A DNA stretch of 64,000 nucleotides from Hyaloraphidium curvatum (GCA_025558095.1 JAIVFI010000031.1:124001-188000), one strand, 5' to 3'; shown: positions 19,701-30,337, counted from the stretch's first letter. Program-made: numbers and translations. The notes: generated by a model not told the origin, from the sequence alone.

Positions 19701-21228
19701 GTGCGGTAGCATCGGCGACGGCGGCGGAGGGCGCCGCGGAGGCCGGACGCCAGGGGCCCGACATCTTGAGGCGCCAGGTGAGCGCGGCGCCGACGAACGT
19801 TCCCCATTCGGAATCTGAACAAAGAGAGGCGGCACGTCAGAGATGGCACCGAAGGGCCCACATGGCAGCTCACCGGTCAGGTAGTCGAGCTTGCCAGGAC
19901 GGTCGCACATGCGGTCCCTGAGCTGGAAGGCAATGACAGCGTGGCGGAGCTGGGTGCGGGCAAGCTCGGCCTGCGCGCGCCTGGCGAGCTCGGCATCGCA
20001 CATGGCAACGACGTCTGCGCCAGCGGACGAGTGGGGAGCGTCAATGCTGCGAGCTCCATGCGATCCGGAGCGATCAAAACCCACCGGCTGCGGTGTGACG
20101 CCCCAGCAACTTCTCGGCGGCGCGCGCCGCGCAAGGAGACCCGAGGCGTTGGGCCGGGCGAGACCGTGATGACGGCGCCGCAGACGGCGCGACATCTTTG
20201 GCGCCGGCCCCTTGCACTTCGACAGGCTGCGCCGGGTGCGCGGGTCCCGGGCCGCTGGCAGGGGTCGGAGCGACGCGGCGAACAAGGCGCACCCCGCTGG
20301 CGTCCCCATGCAACGATGCGGATGGTGAGGACGGCCGGGCGACGTGAGCTCCGAGGCGGTGCACAGATCTTGTCGACTTCGGCAACGACCCAGAGATTCG
20401 CGCAGGTAAGGCGGGGAAGTCGCTCGAGCGGCAGTCGGGGCTCCCGTGTCCGACGAGAAAGACGGCGACCAGAAGCGCGACGACGGCCAGGAAAGCGGCG
20501 GCGACTCGCCGGGTAACGAGAGCCGTCCAAAGACCCTTGGCAGCGGCGGCGACCCCTTCGAAGGCTCCCTTGGCCACTCCCTTGGCGATGCCGGCAACTG
20601 ACTGCATCGTGATATCCAAGAACGCCGCGAAGCCGAGCAACACGCCTAGGGCCATGCACAGACCCACAGCCGCGGTCGAAGCATCGTAGCTAACGCGTCG
20701 CGGGTGATGCTCAGGGTGCTCCACCTTGCCCGCGGCGACATCCTCGACCCTGGTGGATCTCCTCGCGTCCCGGGCCTCGGCCTTGAGCTGCCTCGCGAGT
20801 TCAATCTGCACCCTGCGTTCGGTTCTCCGTTCTCGGGCAATGTACTGAGCCACCCGCTTGTCCAGAACCGCGGCGCGGACCCGGCAGTAAGTCTGGAACA
20901 GGCCCTCGTAGTCGCACTTGCCGCCGTCGTGGAGGGCCGACGCTCGCTTGGCGGCGACCTCCTCGTCGGCCGTCTTGCGCGCGCGCATGTTCATCTTGCT
21001 TGCCTTCCCCCGGGGAACGGCCCTGCGGGGCGACGTGCCGTCTTCGGGGTCGACGAGCTCGCAGATCTCGAGCCGCAGCGCCGCGGCCTCGGACGTCTTG
21101 TCGTACATCTCGTCGAAAAAGCCCAAGATGACGGACGTCGGCGCCCCCTGAAGCGCCGCGCTTATGTCCTCGGGCGGAACAGCACCCGGGTCGGGCAGGT
21201 CGACTGCGGCCTCGGCGGCCCCGGCCAT
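9652..21228 (-). CDS. Giant multidomain protein: membrane segments, ubiquitin-like module, FEN1/XPG-like nuclease and C-terminal Fanzor (TnpB-like) domain
   Basis: Proposed exons are 21228-20085, 20014-19874, 19814-18997, 18923-17222, 17153-16729, 16657-16097, 16028-13302, 13248-11506, 11443-11349, 11282-10387 and 10325-9652, about 3,640 aa. Every join agrees in phase, mostly with GTGGGT donors. Approximate domain order: charged helices; two hydrophobic segments (about residues 186-205 and 235-253); a Pro/Ala-rich linker; a ubiquitin-like module ending RLPGG (about 862); a FEN1/XPG-like nuclease (about 1,060-1,450); an acidic/Ala-rich linker; helical regions; a possible UDG-like segment; a Cys-cluster; and the Fanzor RuvC/zinc ribbon at the C-terminus. 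It looks like a mobile-element or domesticated nuclease. One caution is that it could be two or three adjacent genes. The Pro-rich stretch near 10800-10950 may hide another intron. Confidence 0.6.
16640..17810 (-). other. FEN1/XPG-like 5' nuclease fold inside the giant gene
   Basis: The domain spans exons four to six. Its N-part has the metal-binding strand ICFYVDASVILHSIL. The next conserved acid appears as VVVYFETGAPKPS, followed by basic residues; FEN1 has VFDG there. The I-part has VVAEADG (FEN1 uses GEAEA) and VVTSDRDPLYM (FEN1 uses SxDxD). It ends with a helix-turn-helix-like VLVAGSHNTTSHFIG, which corresponds to FEN1 GSDYxxGIxGIG but lacks the Asp. Most metal ligands are therefore present, with one Asp-to-Glu and one lost Asp. 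A poly-Q insert lies between the N- and I-parts. FEN/XPG enzymes cut branched DNA. The match is by motif order read by eye. Confidence 0.65.
17397..17420 (-). repeat. CAG/CAA repeat coding eight glutamines
   Basis: Eight Gln codons (seven CAG and one CAA on the minus strand) sit in the linker between the two halves of the FEN/XPG-like nuclease. This is the largest triplet repeat I noticed in the window and is likely length-polymorphic. Confidence 0.8.
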
Positions 21229-23384
21229 GGTCAGAATCCGGAAAAGATGAGATCAGAACACGGTGAAGAGCACGAGGTCGCAGAGATCTGGCGCGGGAAC
21301 GGCCGTGAGCAAAGGCCGGCGAAAGGTTCTGCCGGCTGGGCCCGAGCGCCGGCTGCACGGACCGCCGCGGCCGAGGGAGCCCCCGCAAACCGCAGCTTGC
21401 GACCCAAAGGTCGCAGAACCGGGCCAGACCGGGTCTCCGCCGGCGGCAGGCGCGGATGGCCGGGGCATAAAGTGCCCGAGATGGAGGTCGCCCCAGGCCA
21501 ACCCCCCCCCCCTCCGCGGCGCTGCCCGGCCGCGCCAGTCGCAGATCAAGACAAAAAAGCTCGGAAACTTACGCGACTGCTGGCGCCGGAGGTCTGGTGC
21601 GTGAAAGACGACACGGGGGGAGTCCTTTGTTGACCTTGTTTGCAAGAGGCGTCCTGGTCCCACGAGCATCAGGTCGCCACAGGCGCGTCCGAGCTACATG
21701 CAAGCCGCTTCCGAGGCAAAAGATCCTCCCTCAAAACAAAGAAACGTCCTAGAATTCGAAACGAAGAAGATCCGCCGCATGCGAGAGAGCGACGCCCGCC
21801 ACGTCACCCGTCCAGCTACCGTTTCAGAGACTCAGGCAAAACCACTATTCCATCGATACAATGGCGAACAATAGCAAGAGAGCATGCGAGTAGACGAGGA
21901 CCGGATGACACCGCCGTCGCGGCCGCTGAGCTGCCCCTAGCTGGGGTTTGCCCGTTGGCCTTGCCGGCGGCGGCGTCCCGTGCCGCTTGCGCACGGACGG
22001 AAGAAATGGCAGTGTGTCCGATCCGGTGGCACGCGATGCCGGCCGCCCGAGGCAACGAGTTTGACGACGGTCCAGGCATCCAAATGGTTCCGGGAATGAG
22101 CAGCGGGCCGCAACACCGAGGAATCGCGAAAGGGGCGGATGCGGTTCCTAGCGACGACGAGTCAGCCGACACCGCGGATAGCATCGCGGCGCGGACACTC
22201 ACATTGGCGGTTCACGGGCACTCTGCTGCCGATATACGCCAACGCCAACGCGTGGGGGAGTAGAGGGCGCTCTGCCGGATACGATCGAGGTCCTCGGCGT
22301 GCCGTCGCAGGAGCCGCGCTCCGCAGCGCCGCGTCAGAATCGTGCCCGGGAGACGCCGACTTATAGCTAAAAGAAAAGAAACGGTCCCGCAGAAGCAGCG
22401 CAACGCGCTCCCCAGCGTCTCGCCGCCGCCAGAGACGGTGGCACGGAGCCCCCTCGACAGGGTACCTCCTCGCAGCCAAGAACAGCAACGCAAGCGCGGC
22501 CATCCAACCACCGCCGGCGGCGACGAGGCCGCACAGGCAGGCGGTCGAACCGGCGGCGCTCAAAGCTCCGCAGGCAGCGACAACTGGCATCGGGCGCACA
22601 CCCCATCCGGCGGCACAGGAACAAGGCGCCCAAGACAAATCCACGCCGACATTCTTCCTGAGCGGCCCCCAAAAAGAAATCTCCGAGCAATAAAACGACG
22701 GGAGAGCCGCGCCGACGGCCCGCGCCCGACCGCCGTCTGCCCGGGTCAGCTGCCGTCGCGCAAAACACCCATCGACGGGCACCACGGGGCTACGCGATGC
22801 CGCCGAGGTGTGTGCAGCCACGTCGCTTGGTCGAACACCGCCGGCAAGGCCTGCCGCCGCCGACGATCGCTCCTGACCGCGGTGGGGCCCAGCGTCCGCG
22901 ACACCGCCCCGCGACCGAATCCCGGCGCCATCGCCGGTAGAGGCGCCGAGAAATGAACCAGCTGAATGAAAACCGATGCACAGCGTGGCGCGCCGTGCTC
23001 TGCAGCGCGTGTGAGGGGTTCGGAGGTTTGGCTGTTTGCGCGAGTCGTATATTGCCGTTTCTCCAAAGCTTGCCCACCCGGCCCCACCCCGCACACAAAA
23101 CTGGGCGCCGAATCTCCCATCCCCCAGGCCACGGCAAAAGCAGGAACCAATAGGAAATACCCGGTAAGGGGGAAGGGGGAGGGGGGGAGGGAAAAGGGGG
23201 GGGGGAAAGAAAGGGGAAGGAAAAGAAGGGGGGAAAGGAGAGAGGGGGGAGGGGAAGGGGGGAAGAGAAGGAGAAAAGGAAGGGGGGAGAAAGAAAGGGG
23301 AAAAGAAGAAAGGGGAAAGGGGAGGGGGAGAGGGGAAAAATCTCCGCTTCTCCTCTCTCTGTCGCACCTCTTTCCTCGGACGAT
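21229..23384. other. Gene-poor 2.1-kb flank of the giant gene
   Basis: No supported coding region. Short frames on both strands are Arg/Pro/Ala-rich. One minus-strand stretch (about 22430-22620) translates to two hydrophobic segments (VAACGALSAAGSTACLCGLV, MAALALLFLAA), but no start, splice pattern or homology supports a gene. The segment probably holds the promoter of the giant gene and, at its right end, that of the Maf gene. The homopurine tract is listed separately. Confidence 0.35.
23161..23340 (+). repeat. Homopurine (G/A) tract of about 180 bp, G-quadruplex prone
   Basis: The plus strand is almost exclusively G and A, with many runs of three to eight G separated by short A-containing spacers. 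Such mirror-like purine tracts can form G-quadruplexes or triplex DNA. It ends about 45 bp upstream of the Maf ATG, so it may lie in that promoter or 5' UTR. Confidence 0.9.
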
Positions 23385-24114
23385 TTGGAACGCGTGTCGC
23401 CCTCCGGAATCGCGATGCTCCCCGCCCGCCTGGCCCACACGCGCGTCGTCCTGGCGTCGGCCTCGCCGCGCCGGAAACAGATCCTGGAGGGCATCGGGAT
23501 CGCCGCCGAGGTCGTCCCGAGCACCTTTCCCGAAACTCTCGATAAGGCAGCGTTCGCGTCGCCCGCGGGATACGTGCTGGCCACTGCAGAGGGCAAGGGG
23601 AAGGAGGTGCTGGAACGCGTCGCTGCGGCGGGCGGGGAACCGCCGTTGGTCGTCGCAGCGGACACGATCGTGGTGCTCGGGAACGAGATCCTGGAGAAAC
23701 CGGAGTCGCCCGAGGCGGCAATGGACATGCTCTCGCGGCTGAGCGGGCGTTCCCACACGGTGCTCACGGCCGTCGTGCTGCTCCACCCGGATCCGCGGGC
23801 GCCGGGCGGGCCGCCATTAAAATCGGCGTTCGTGGAGGAGACCGAGGTGTTTTTCGCCGAGCTGTCGGAGCAGGAGGTCGAGGCGTACGTCGCGACGGGC
23901 GAGCCGATGGACAAGGCGGGCGGATACGGTGGGCTCCTTCGACACGTGCCTCGTAACACGGAACTGATTTTCTTATCTGCTTTTGCCAGGCTACCAAACC
24001 GGCGCGGGCTCGCTGCTGGTGGAGCGCATAAACGGCTGCCACTACAACGTCGTGGGATTCCCTACGCACCGGTTCGCGCGGGAGCTTCGGCACTTCCTCG
24101 ACAAACTACCGTGA
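23385..24114 (+). CDS. Maf-like nucleoside triphosphate pyrophosphatase
   Basis: Exons 23385-23928 and 23990-24114 join in phase to about 222 aa. The Maf signature is complete: VVLASASPRRKQILEGIGI near the N-terminus (catalytic/phosphate loop SxSPRR), the conserved Asp in VVAADTIVVL, GRSHTVLTAVVL, and the KAGGYG/YQTG loop created by the splice, followed by LLVERINGCHYNVVGFP. Maf enzymes hydrolyse dTTP/UTP or modified nucleotides to monophosphates (house-cleaning). The ASMTL-type C-terminal methyltransferase domain is absent. An alternative start is the Met at 23415, eleven codons in, which matches the usual family start better. Confidence 0.93.
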
Positions 24115-24448
24115 AGCTATTCAAGCCTGTTACGGCGTGTTCAGTCAGCAGGATCCCGGACGGCCACGGCTAGCCACGGTCGACGACGCGGAATCCAAGC
24201 TCATGTCAACGGTAACCTCGCACGAGGGTCTCGTTTGCTTGGCATGTAGGGACTGGAGCTGGCCCTTCACATCGAGACATCGAACTTCTGGGCAAGAGGA
24301 CCTCCAAGTCCTCGGCGCCGCTGGACAATCCTGAGCACTTCAGCATGGAGCGTTGTGGGGCCTGCACGGACCGGCGATTGGCAACGGTGTGATCGTGAAT
24401 GAAACCACCGAAATGTCACATCGCACAGCTGCCCTTATCATGTACAAT
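24115..24448. other. Intergenic between convergent genes, no gene seen
   Basis: About 330 bp between the Maf stop and the stop of the zinc-finger gene. Base composition is less GC-rich than the coding DNA. No RNA gene or repeat was recognised. Confidence 0.4.
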
Positions 24449-26020
24449 TCATCCTCTCTCAAAGTCAACGAGCGATTGCAACTCCTCATCCCTCACTAGC
24501 TCACACCTCCCACAAGTGCGCGGCTTACGCGCAATGTAGTGCTCCATGATGGCCAAGTTGAAGTCCGGGTCCCCAGCCGCGTCAAGGTTCTTCAGCCACT
24601 GCGTCCGCGGGGTAACGACCCTGAGCGAGTGGATTTCATCGATCCCATCCATGGAGAAGGGCAAATCTCTCGGCAGCTCCTGCATGAAGCCCTGCACGAG
24701 GCAAAGTTGCTTCCTCACGTCGAGATCTGCAAGAACGCCGGTCAATATAATGGCTTACACGTCGTTGCAAGACACGCTCACTTTCCAGGTGTTGTTCGTC
24801 TTCAAGGATCGACTTCTTGTCGAGCTTCCTTGCTCCCATACGCATTGCACGGCACCAAAACAAGAACAGTTCCGCCGTCTTCTTCTTATACTGTTCCCAG
24901 ATCTTGGGAAGCGTGAAGGCCACCCGGCCCAACGAAAGCCACGTGGCCCAAATGGTCTCTTGGAAGTTGTGGTCGAAAATGCAACGGAGCTCAAGGCACC
25001 AGTCGGCCCACGACCAAAGCCAATCATCATAGCGAGGCAGCGGTCGCTTGTGCACGTTGTGGTTACGTTCCTTGAACTCGGCCAAAGTGCGGGGCGTGCC
25101 CGGTGCGGCGAGAATATGCGATTCAGGCAAGATGGGAGCATGGTACGTTTCGTCCACGTAGTCCAGCAGTTTCTCGACATCGTCAAAAAGAGCTCGAAAC
25201 TCTGTGGCACGCCGCCGGATTTTCTCTAGAAGCAGTGTCAGCGTGGAAATGCGCTGACCAAACTTGACAGCTTACGGATTTCTTCGTGCGCGGCAGAGCA
25301 CAAGGCGCCCCATTGAGGGGCGCTGCTAAAGTTGTTGCTGGCCTTCATTTGCATCAGGTCCATCACCAAGGCCGGGACCTGGGCCTCGGGAACTTCCGCT
25401 TCCCCGTTCCCTTCGCTCAGCGGTGCCACGTTCCGTGTGCGAAGAACCTCCAGGCAACCATTAATGAGCACTTCCAGTGGCGCGTTCAGCAGCTTGTCGA
25501 CAGCATCGATACTGGGGTCGCAACGCAGCCATTCGATGGCGGCAGTCGCAACGGCATCGTGCTCAGCCGTCCACGGAGCAGACTTTGTGCGAGCGACGAC
25601 TTCGGCTCCGAGGTTGTCATAGTATCTCACAACAAGCACGGCGCTATGTCCTTCCAAATGAAGGGCGACTGACGATGGGCTCTCGTACTTGATTGCTTTT
25701 CCACATATCCTGCACATGAAGACCCGATTGCCTCCTCCGTCGAGGTACGACTCCTGGGACTCGCAGCCCAGTAGAACGTCCTGGTGCCCACCATCATCGT
25801 TGCGGAGGTAGAAGCGACGAGTTGCGATCCCCCCGAGGCCCTTCACGACAAAGTCCCGGCCGATGGGCCACCACCCAGCAACGGGGAGAGCAGTTTCGTC
25901 GTTCGGTGCCACCACTCTCTTGCCCGTAGACCGCTTGCGCGCGTCGGCCGGAGCGACGGGGTTCTCCCCAGATAACTCAATGGACCGCTTCCGCGACACG
26001 CTCTGGCCGTGACGCGACAT
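24449..26020 (-). CDS. Zinc-finger (C2H2/BED-like) protein of unknown function
   Basis: Exons 26020-25276, 25225-24776 and 24726-24449 join in phase to about 490 aa, using GTAAGC and GTGTCT donors. The N-terminal 40 aa are basic (KRSIELSGENP, RKRSTGKRVV). A single zinc-finger-like motif appears at FMCRICGKAIKYESPSS followed by LHLEGH, i.e. C-x2-C and H-x3-H with a spacer longer than a classical C2H2 finger. The remainder is helical and rich in Trp/Leu (DDWLWSWADWCLELRCIFDH), ending with a second Cys pair, CGRCELV. BED-type fingers are common in hAT transposase relatives, but no transposase core is visible. A DNA-binding role is possible; the family is unknown. Confidence 0.65.
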
Positions 26021-26327
26021 TATTTCCCAGGCAGTGAGGGTCTGAGAGCATGGGAATGCTGCTACACGACTTACAGTAGATCGTCGATCGATTCCGCGGA
26101 TCCGCATGAATCTCCCTTCAAAATGACTTGTCTTGCTTCTTCTTGCTGTTTTGCTTTGGTGTCGGCTGATGTCCTGCCCGAGAAGCGCCGTACCGCTCGG
26201 GAACGTTGCATGCGAGGAACCTGCCAGGTTCCAACCTGCCAGGTTCCGACCGCAGCGCTTCCCGTGGACCCTTCCGAAACGCAAGCGACCTCTCTCGCAA
26301 GAGACACTCTCTTGCTTTCGCGACAAC

Positions 26328-27132
26328 ATGGCCGCAGCCGGCGTGAACATGGCCCTCACGATTCCCTACGTCAGTCGCCTCAACGACCTCCAGTACATCG
26401 CCGGTCGTCGCGACGATCCCACCAAGACCATTCGCGATGGGCTGATCACCCTTAAAGCCGGCAACCCGGTCTTCAACCTCTACACGGCCAAGGCTGCGAC
26501 TAGAGACTTTGGCCTGTACCATCTTGGGGCCACTCATGCCGTTGTCGTCTTCCGCGGGACGGACCTGGGAAACGGTGTGCCCCAGATCTTGCGCGACGCA
26601 CTGCACGACGCACAGCTCTTCTTCAACTCGGTTCCGACCCGCACCGAAGCTGCGCGCCTCTTTATCACCCAGAACTGGGCTCACTGGACGAATGGCCGCA
26701 CTCTGGTCTTCGTCGGGCACTCTCTCGGTGGTCGTATCGCTGCGGAGCTGACCGCCCACTTCCCGAACTCTTCGGCCCACATTTTCAAGTGAGCGTTTCC
26801 TCTATCTCAAGGTTTCCCCCCACTGAAGCAGTGAATCGCCAGCCCCGCGTACCCAATCCATGACGGCAGGCCTCCTGCACCCCACCTGCAGCGTGTCGTC
26901 GCCTATTGCATCAAGGGCGACTGGGTCTGGCAGTCCTTCAACGGGCCCCACCGTTTTGTTATCCCCGTCACGCAGAAGGACAAGCACGCCCTTTCCAACT
27001 TCATCAGGTAGTGTGCTTCAGATGCGCTCGTGGTATGTGCTGCGTACCGGTCTGCATTCCCGCACGCCCTTGACACTCTTTGTCTTACGCAGTTCGAATA
27101 AAGGAAACGAAGCAATGGGAGCAGGCGGATAA
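26328..27132 (+). CDS. Class-3 lipase-like alpha/beta hydrolase
   Basis: Exon 1 (26328-26789) encodes an N-terminal region with THAVVVFRGTD, the conserved strand before the oxyanion site, and the nucleophile elbow TLVFVGHSLGGRIAAELTA (catalytic Ser in GHSLGG). The GTGAGC donor joins 26844 in phase, giving IFNPAYP, the typical post-elbow strand, and then RVVAYCIKGDWVW, where the catalytic Asp is expected. The frame either stops at 27011 or splices again (donor GTAGTG at 27007) to 27132. The predicted length of 210-230 aa is short for fungal lipases, and there is no signal peptide, so an intracellular lipid hydrolase is likely. Divergent from the zinc-finger gene (308 bp apart). Confidence 0.78.
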
Positions 27133-27871
27133 CGAAAGGACCCTATTCGGTGGGCAGGGGGAACCGAACTCTATCCGGAAACATGGAGAAGCCCAGACAT
27201 AGGGGTATTGACTTTGATGGTGATGTCTACTAGCGGACGTCACCTGATCTGTCGCGATTTTGTTGTACAACATTGGGGAAAGCACTACAGTTGCAGTTTC
27301 AACTCCGCGATCAGCGATTGCCCCGTGTCACCGGGTTCGACACCGGTCACCGGTACGTCAGGCTCACCTGACAACCAGGTTAGCATCTTTGCCTGGCCCG
27401 TTCTGTCCATCAATGCGTGTCCGCTCACCCCAACGGTGGGTCGGTTGGAATCGGAGAAACAACAATAAGCATTCTGGGCGGACAACTCTCGGCAAGATCA
27501 AACTCACGCCTAACCTCCTATCTTGTCTTTCATTGGACCGCAGGTTGGATTCAAACTCATCTGCAACCATACGAAAAGAGCTTGATTTCGGACTGTAAGG
27601 TCACCTGCAGCTTCCAATCCAAGACACGGATGTAGTGAGCCTGGCCCAAAGAAGGAGAGCCACTGGCGTGCGCGACCGACAATCCGTCCCGCGCGGATGC
27701 GACGTGCCTGAGCCAAACTGCACGCCTCCCTTGGAGAGTGGACACGGTCGGCACCAGAAGCATCACGGCAAATTCGTCCGTCGCATTAAACCAGCAAAGA
27801 CGCAGCCTACTAACGTAGAGAGTTATCGGGGTATCGCATCCCGCCCGACCCGGCCTTCCGCTTCCCGCCGC
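27133..27871. other. Intergenic between convergent genes, no gene seen
   Basis: About 740 bp of lower GC content. Small open frames are scattered and unsupported. A T-arm-like sequence near 27331 was examined and rejected as a tRNA. Confidence 0.45.
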
Positions 27872-30337
27872 CTAGTCCTTCCTCTTCCCCTTCCTCTTGG
27901 GGGCCATGGGGTGCTCCCCCCTTTCGATCCAGTGCGCGTGCAGCCGCGCCGCGTACTGCGAAAAGGTCGACTTGGCGGTGCCGACAAAGTGCGCGCCCGA
28001 GGCGACGGCGATCTGGTCCACGAGGGGGACGAAGAGGTGCGCCGTGCGGCGTGTGAAGACCTCGGCGGGGACCAGGCGGCCGTCGGGGAAGGCCACGTCC
28101 TTGGCCTTGGCCAGGCCCGAGGGCTGGTGCATGAGGTCGCCGAGGACAAAGGTGCAGGGGTACTTGTCGAAGAGGGCGCGGAAGGAGGGGTTGTTGCGCG
28201 CGTCCAGGGCGTCGGTGGCCACGTAGACGATGGGCACCGACCAGGGGTCCTTGGCCGTCGCGTGGAGGTGCTTGCAGATCTCGAGCAGGGACTCGGGGTC
28301 CGAGACCGTGCTGGGGTCCGCGGGGAGGTAGGGAGAGAGCGGGTGCGACGCCGGCCCGGCGGCTGGGGCGTCGGTGGCGTTGGCGGGCGCCGCCCCGTCC
28401 GCGGCGGCGGCCTCCTTGGCCTCCTCGGGCGCCTTGTCCTCCTCCCCCTTGGCGGGCTCGGCAGCCTCGACGACCTTGTCCGCATCGGCGTGCTCCGCCG
28501 GCGGCGCCAGCGCACCGCCGATGTTGTTGAACTTTGGCGGCCTTGCCTCGTCGAGCTCGGGCGCCTTGGGCGGCGCCTTCTCGGCCGCCGCCGCCGCCTC
28601 GCCCTCCTCGTCGGCGGGCTTCCTGTTGCGCGGCGCCGGCACCGACCCGACCGCAATCATCCCCCCGGGCTTGCCCTTGCCCTTCTTGCGCTTCTCGACC
28701 GACCCCTCGGTCACCTTCTTCCACAGCCCGCCCAGGTTCTTGGTCCCCTGCCCCTTCTTGGGCTTCTTGCCGTTGGCGGTCGCGTTGCGCCTCGCCCCCT
28801 CCACCCACGCATCGAGCTCCGCCACGGCGGCCGCGATCGTCTCGTCCGGCTTGCTCGAGAACATCTCGCCCCCGCCGCGGGCCTCGCCGATGCGCAGGTG
28901 CAGCCCGAGGAAGCTCCCCCGCCCGCCGAGCTTGCCCACGACGCCGTCGGCCAGCCGGTGCAGGACCGGGTTGGCGTACAGCATCGCGTCCTCGACGGCC
29001 TTGGCCAGCTCCAGGCCGCGCTTGGATGACATGACGACGCGGTCCGAGCCAAAGACGGAGCCGAAGTGGAGGATGCGGAAGTCCCCGTGGGCGTCGAGGT
29101 CCGCGCGGAGCTGGGTGAGGTTGAGGAGGGGCCCGCGGTACTTGCCCAGCGTGACGGGCTGCCGCGGGCCGGGCGGCTTGTTGGAGCGGTTCTTGGACGT
29201 CTTCTTCTGCCACGGCGGCTTGTACCCGTTCTCGGCGAAGCGGTACGCCCACACGTGCTCGTCGTCCTCGAAGACGACGGTCTGGTTGGCCCGGCGGAAG
29301 GGCTCCAGCCAGTTGTGGTCGCGCACGTCGGCGCCGACCTCGTCCATGAACTGGTCCATCGAGATCCACCGCATGCCGAGCTTCTCGAGCGAGTCGAGGC
29401 GGAACAGCTCCTCCCAGGGGAGCACGATGCGGTTCCACCGCCCGCTCTTGTCGACGCACGTGAGCAGCTTCATGTCCTTCCACTTTTTCGGGCGCTTGAC
29501 GAAGCGGCACTTTACGGGGTCGATGTTGGAGAGGTGCGTCTCTGCGAGCAGGCGCTGCTCGACGGCGAACGGCCGGTGGGGTATCGGGTCGCCCAGCATG
29601 GCGGGCGGGACGACGAGGGTGAGGTTGAGGGTGTGCGCGATGAGGAGGGCGTTGGCGAAGGCGACCCGCTGGTTGTTGAGGCCTGTAACGGAGCGAGAAG
29701 AGCGAGCGAGGGGTCAGTTTCCGGGAAGCCGGCCGGCGGGGAGCCACGCACCGCTGTGGTACATGTACAGCATGTAGCGCCGGCCGTCGGGCACCGACGG
29801 CGCATCCCGCCTGCGCAGCCGCTGCTTGAGCACTGCCCTGCCGGCCTCGACGTTGCGTGCCACGGCGGCGTCCGCCTCGACGTCCGCGTCCGAGAAGGGG
29901 ATCCGGTACGGCGGACGGCTGCCGATTGCGGGGGCGGGGTCCGGGGGGGCGTCGGGCGGCGCCTGTGCGCCGTCCCCGGTGTTTATGGGGTTATTTGCGG
30001 GAGCCTGTGCATTATTTTTGATTGCGGGGGCGGCGGAGAAGGGGAGCGGCGCGCGGGCGTAGAGCAGCAGGGCGAGGCCGGCCAGCAGACAGAGCAGGCC
30101 GACCCGCCGCGGGCCCCAGCCGGCCGGCAGGCCCCGCGGCGCCTGCGGGCGGAGCAGCTGCAGCCCGCGCGGTCTGAGACCGTTCAGAGTGTCCAGCGCC
30201 AGCCGGTTGGCGGCCTTCCGCAGCGGCGACGGCGCGCCGTGCGGCCGCGCGACCGCCGGCGCCGGCAGCTCGCCGTGCACGCGCGGCGCCGGCAAATCGC
30301 CCTCGGGCGTCGCCGTGCGGGCCACCGCGCCGTGCAT
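27872..30337 (-). CDS. O-fucosyltransferase-like type II membrane glycosyltransferase
   Basis: Two exons, 30337-29752 and 29682-27872, about 798 aa. A cytosolic Arg/Pro-rich tail (about 75 aa) precedes one membrane anchor (VGLLCLLAGLALLLYARA). The Ala/Pro-rich stem is followed by the lumenal domain. Across the splice lies YMLYMYHS then GLNNQRVAFANALLIAHTLN, the GDP-fucose-binding N-motif of the O-fucosyltransferase superfamily, followed by LTLVVPP. Later segments include ILHFGSVFGSDRVV, FLGLHLRIGE (the conserved HxRxGE/D element) and, near the end, VDQIAVASGAHFVGTAKSTFS, the C-terminal family motif. A low-complexity Lys/Ala/Glu-rich insert of about 180 aa separates the last two. The acceptor (protein or wall glycan) is unknown; the site is probably the Golgi. 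Confidence 0.8.

Noticed and set aside
22430-22620. Minus-strand frame with two hydrophobic segments
   Set aside because: No good start, splice pattern or homology; the surrounding translation is Arg/Pro-rich like the shadow frames.
26218-26250. Tandem aacctgccaggttcc repeat before the lipase ATG
   Set aside because: Only two copies in the presumed 5' UTR; too little to call a regulatory element.
27325-27355. T-arm-like sequence (gggttcgac with flanking accgg/ccggt) suggesting a tRNA
   Set aside because: The loop length is wrong and no A-box, anticodon arm or acceptor stem could be drawn.
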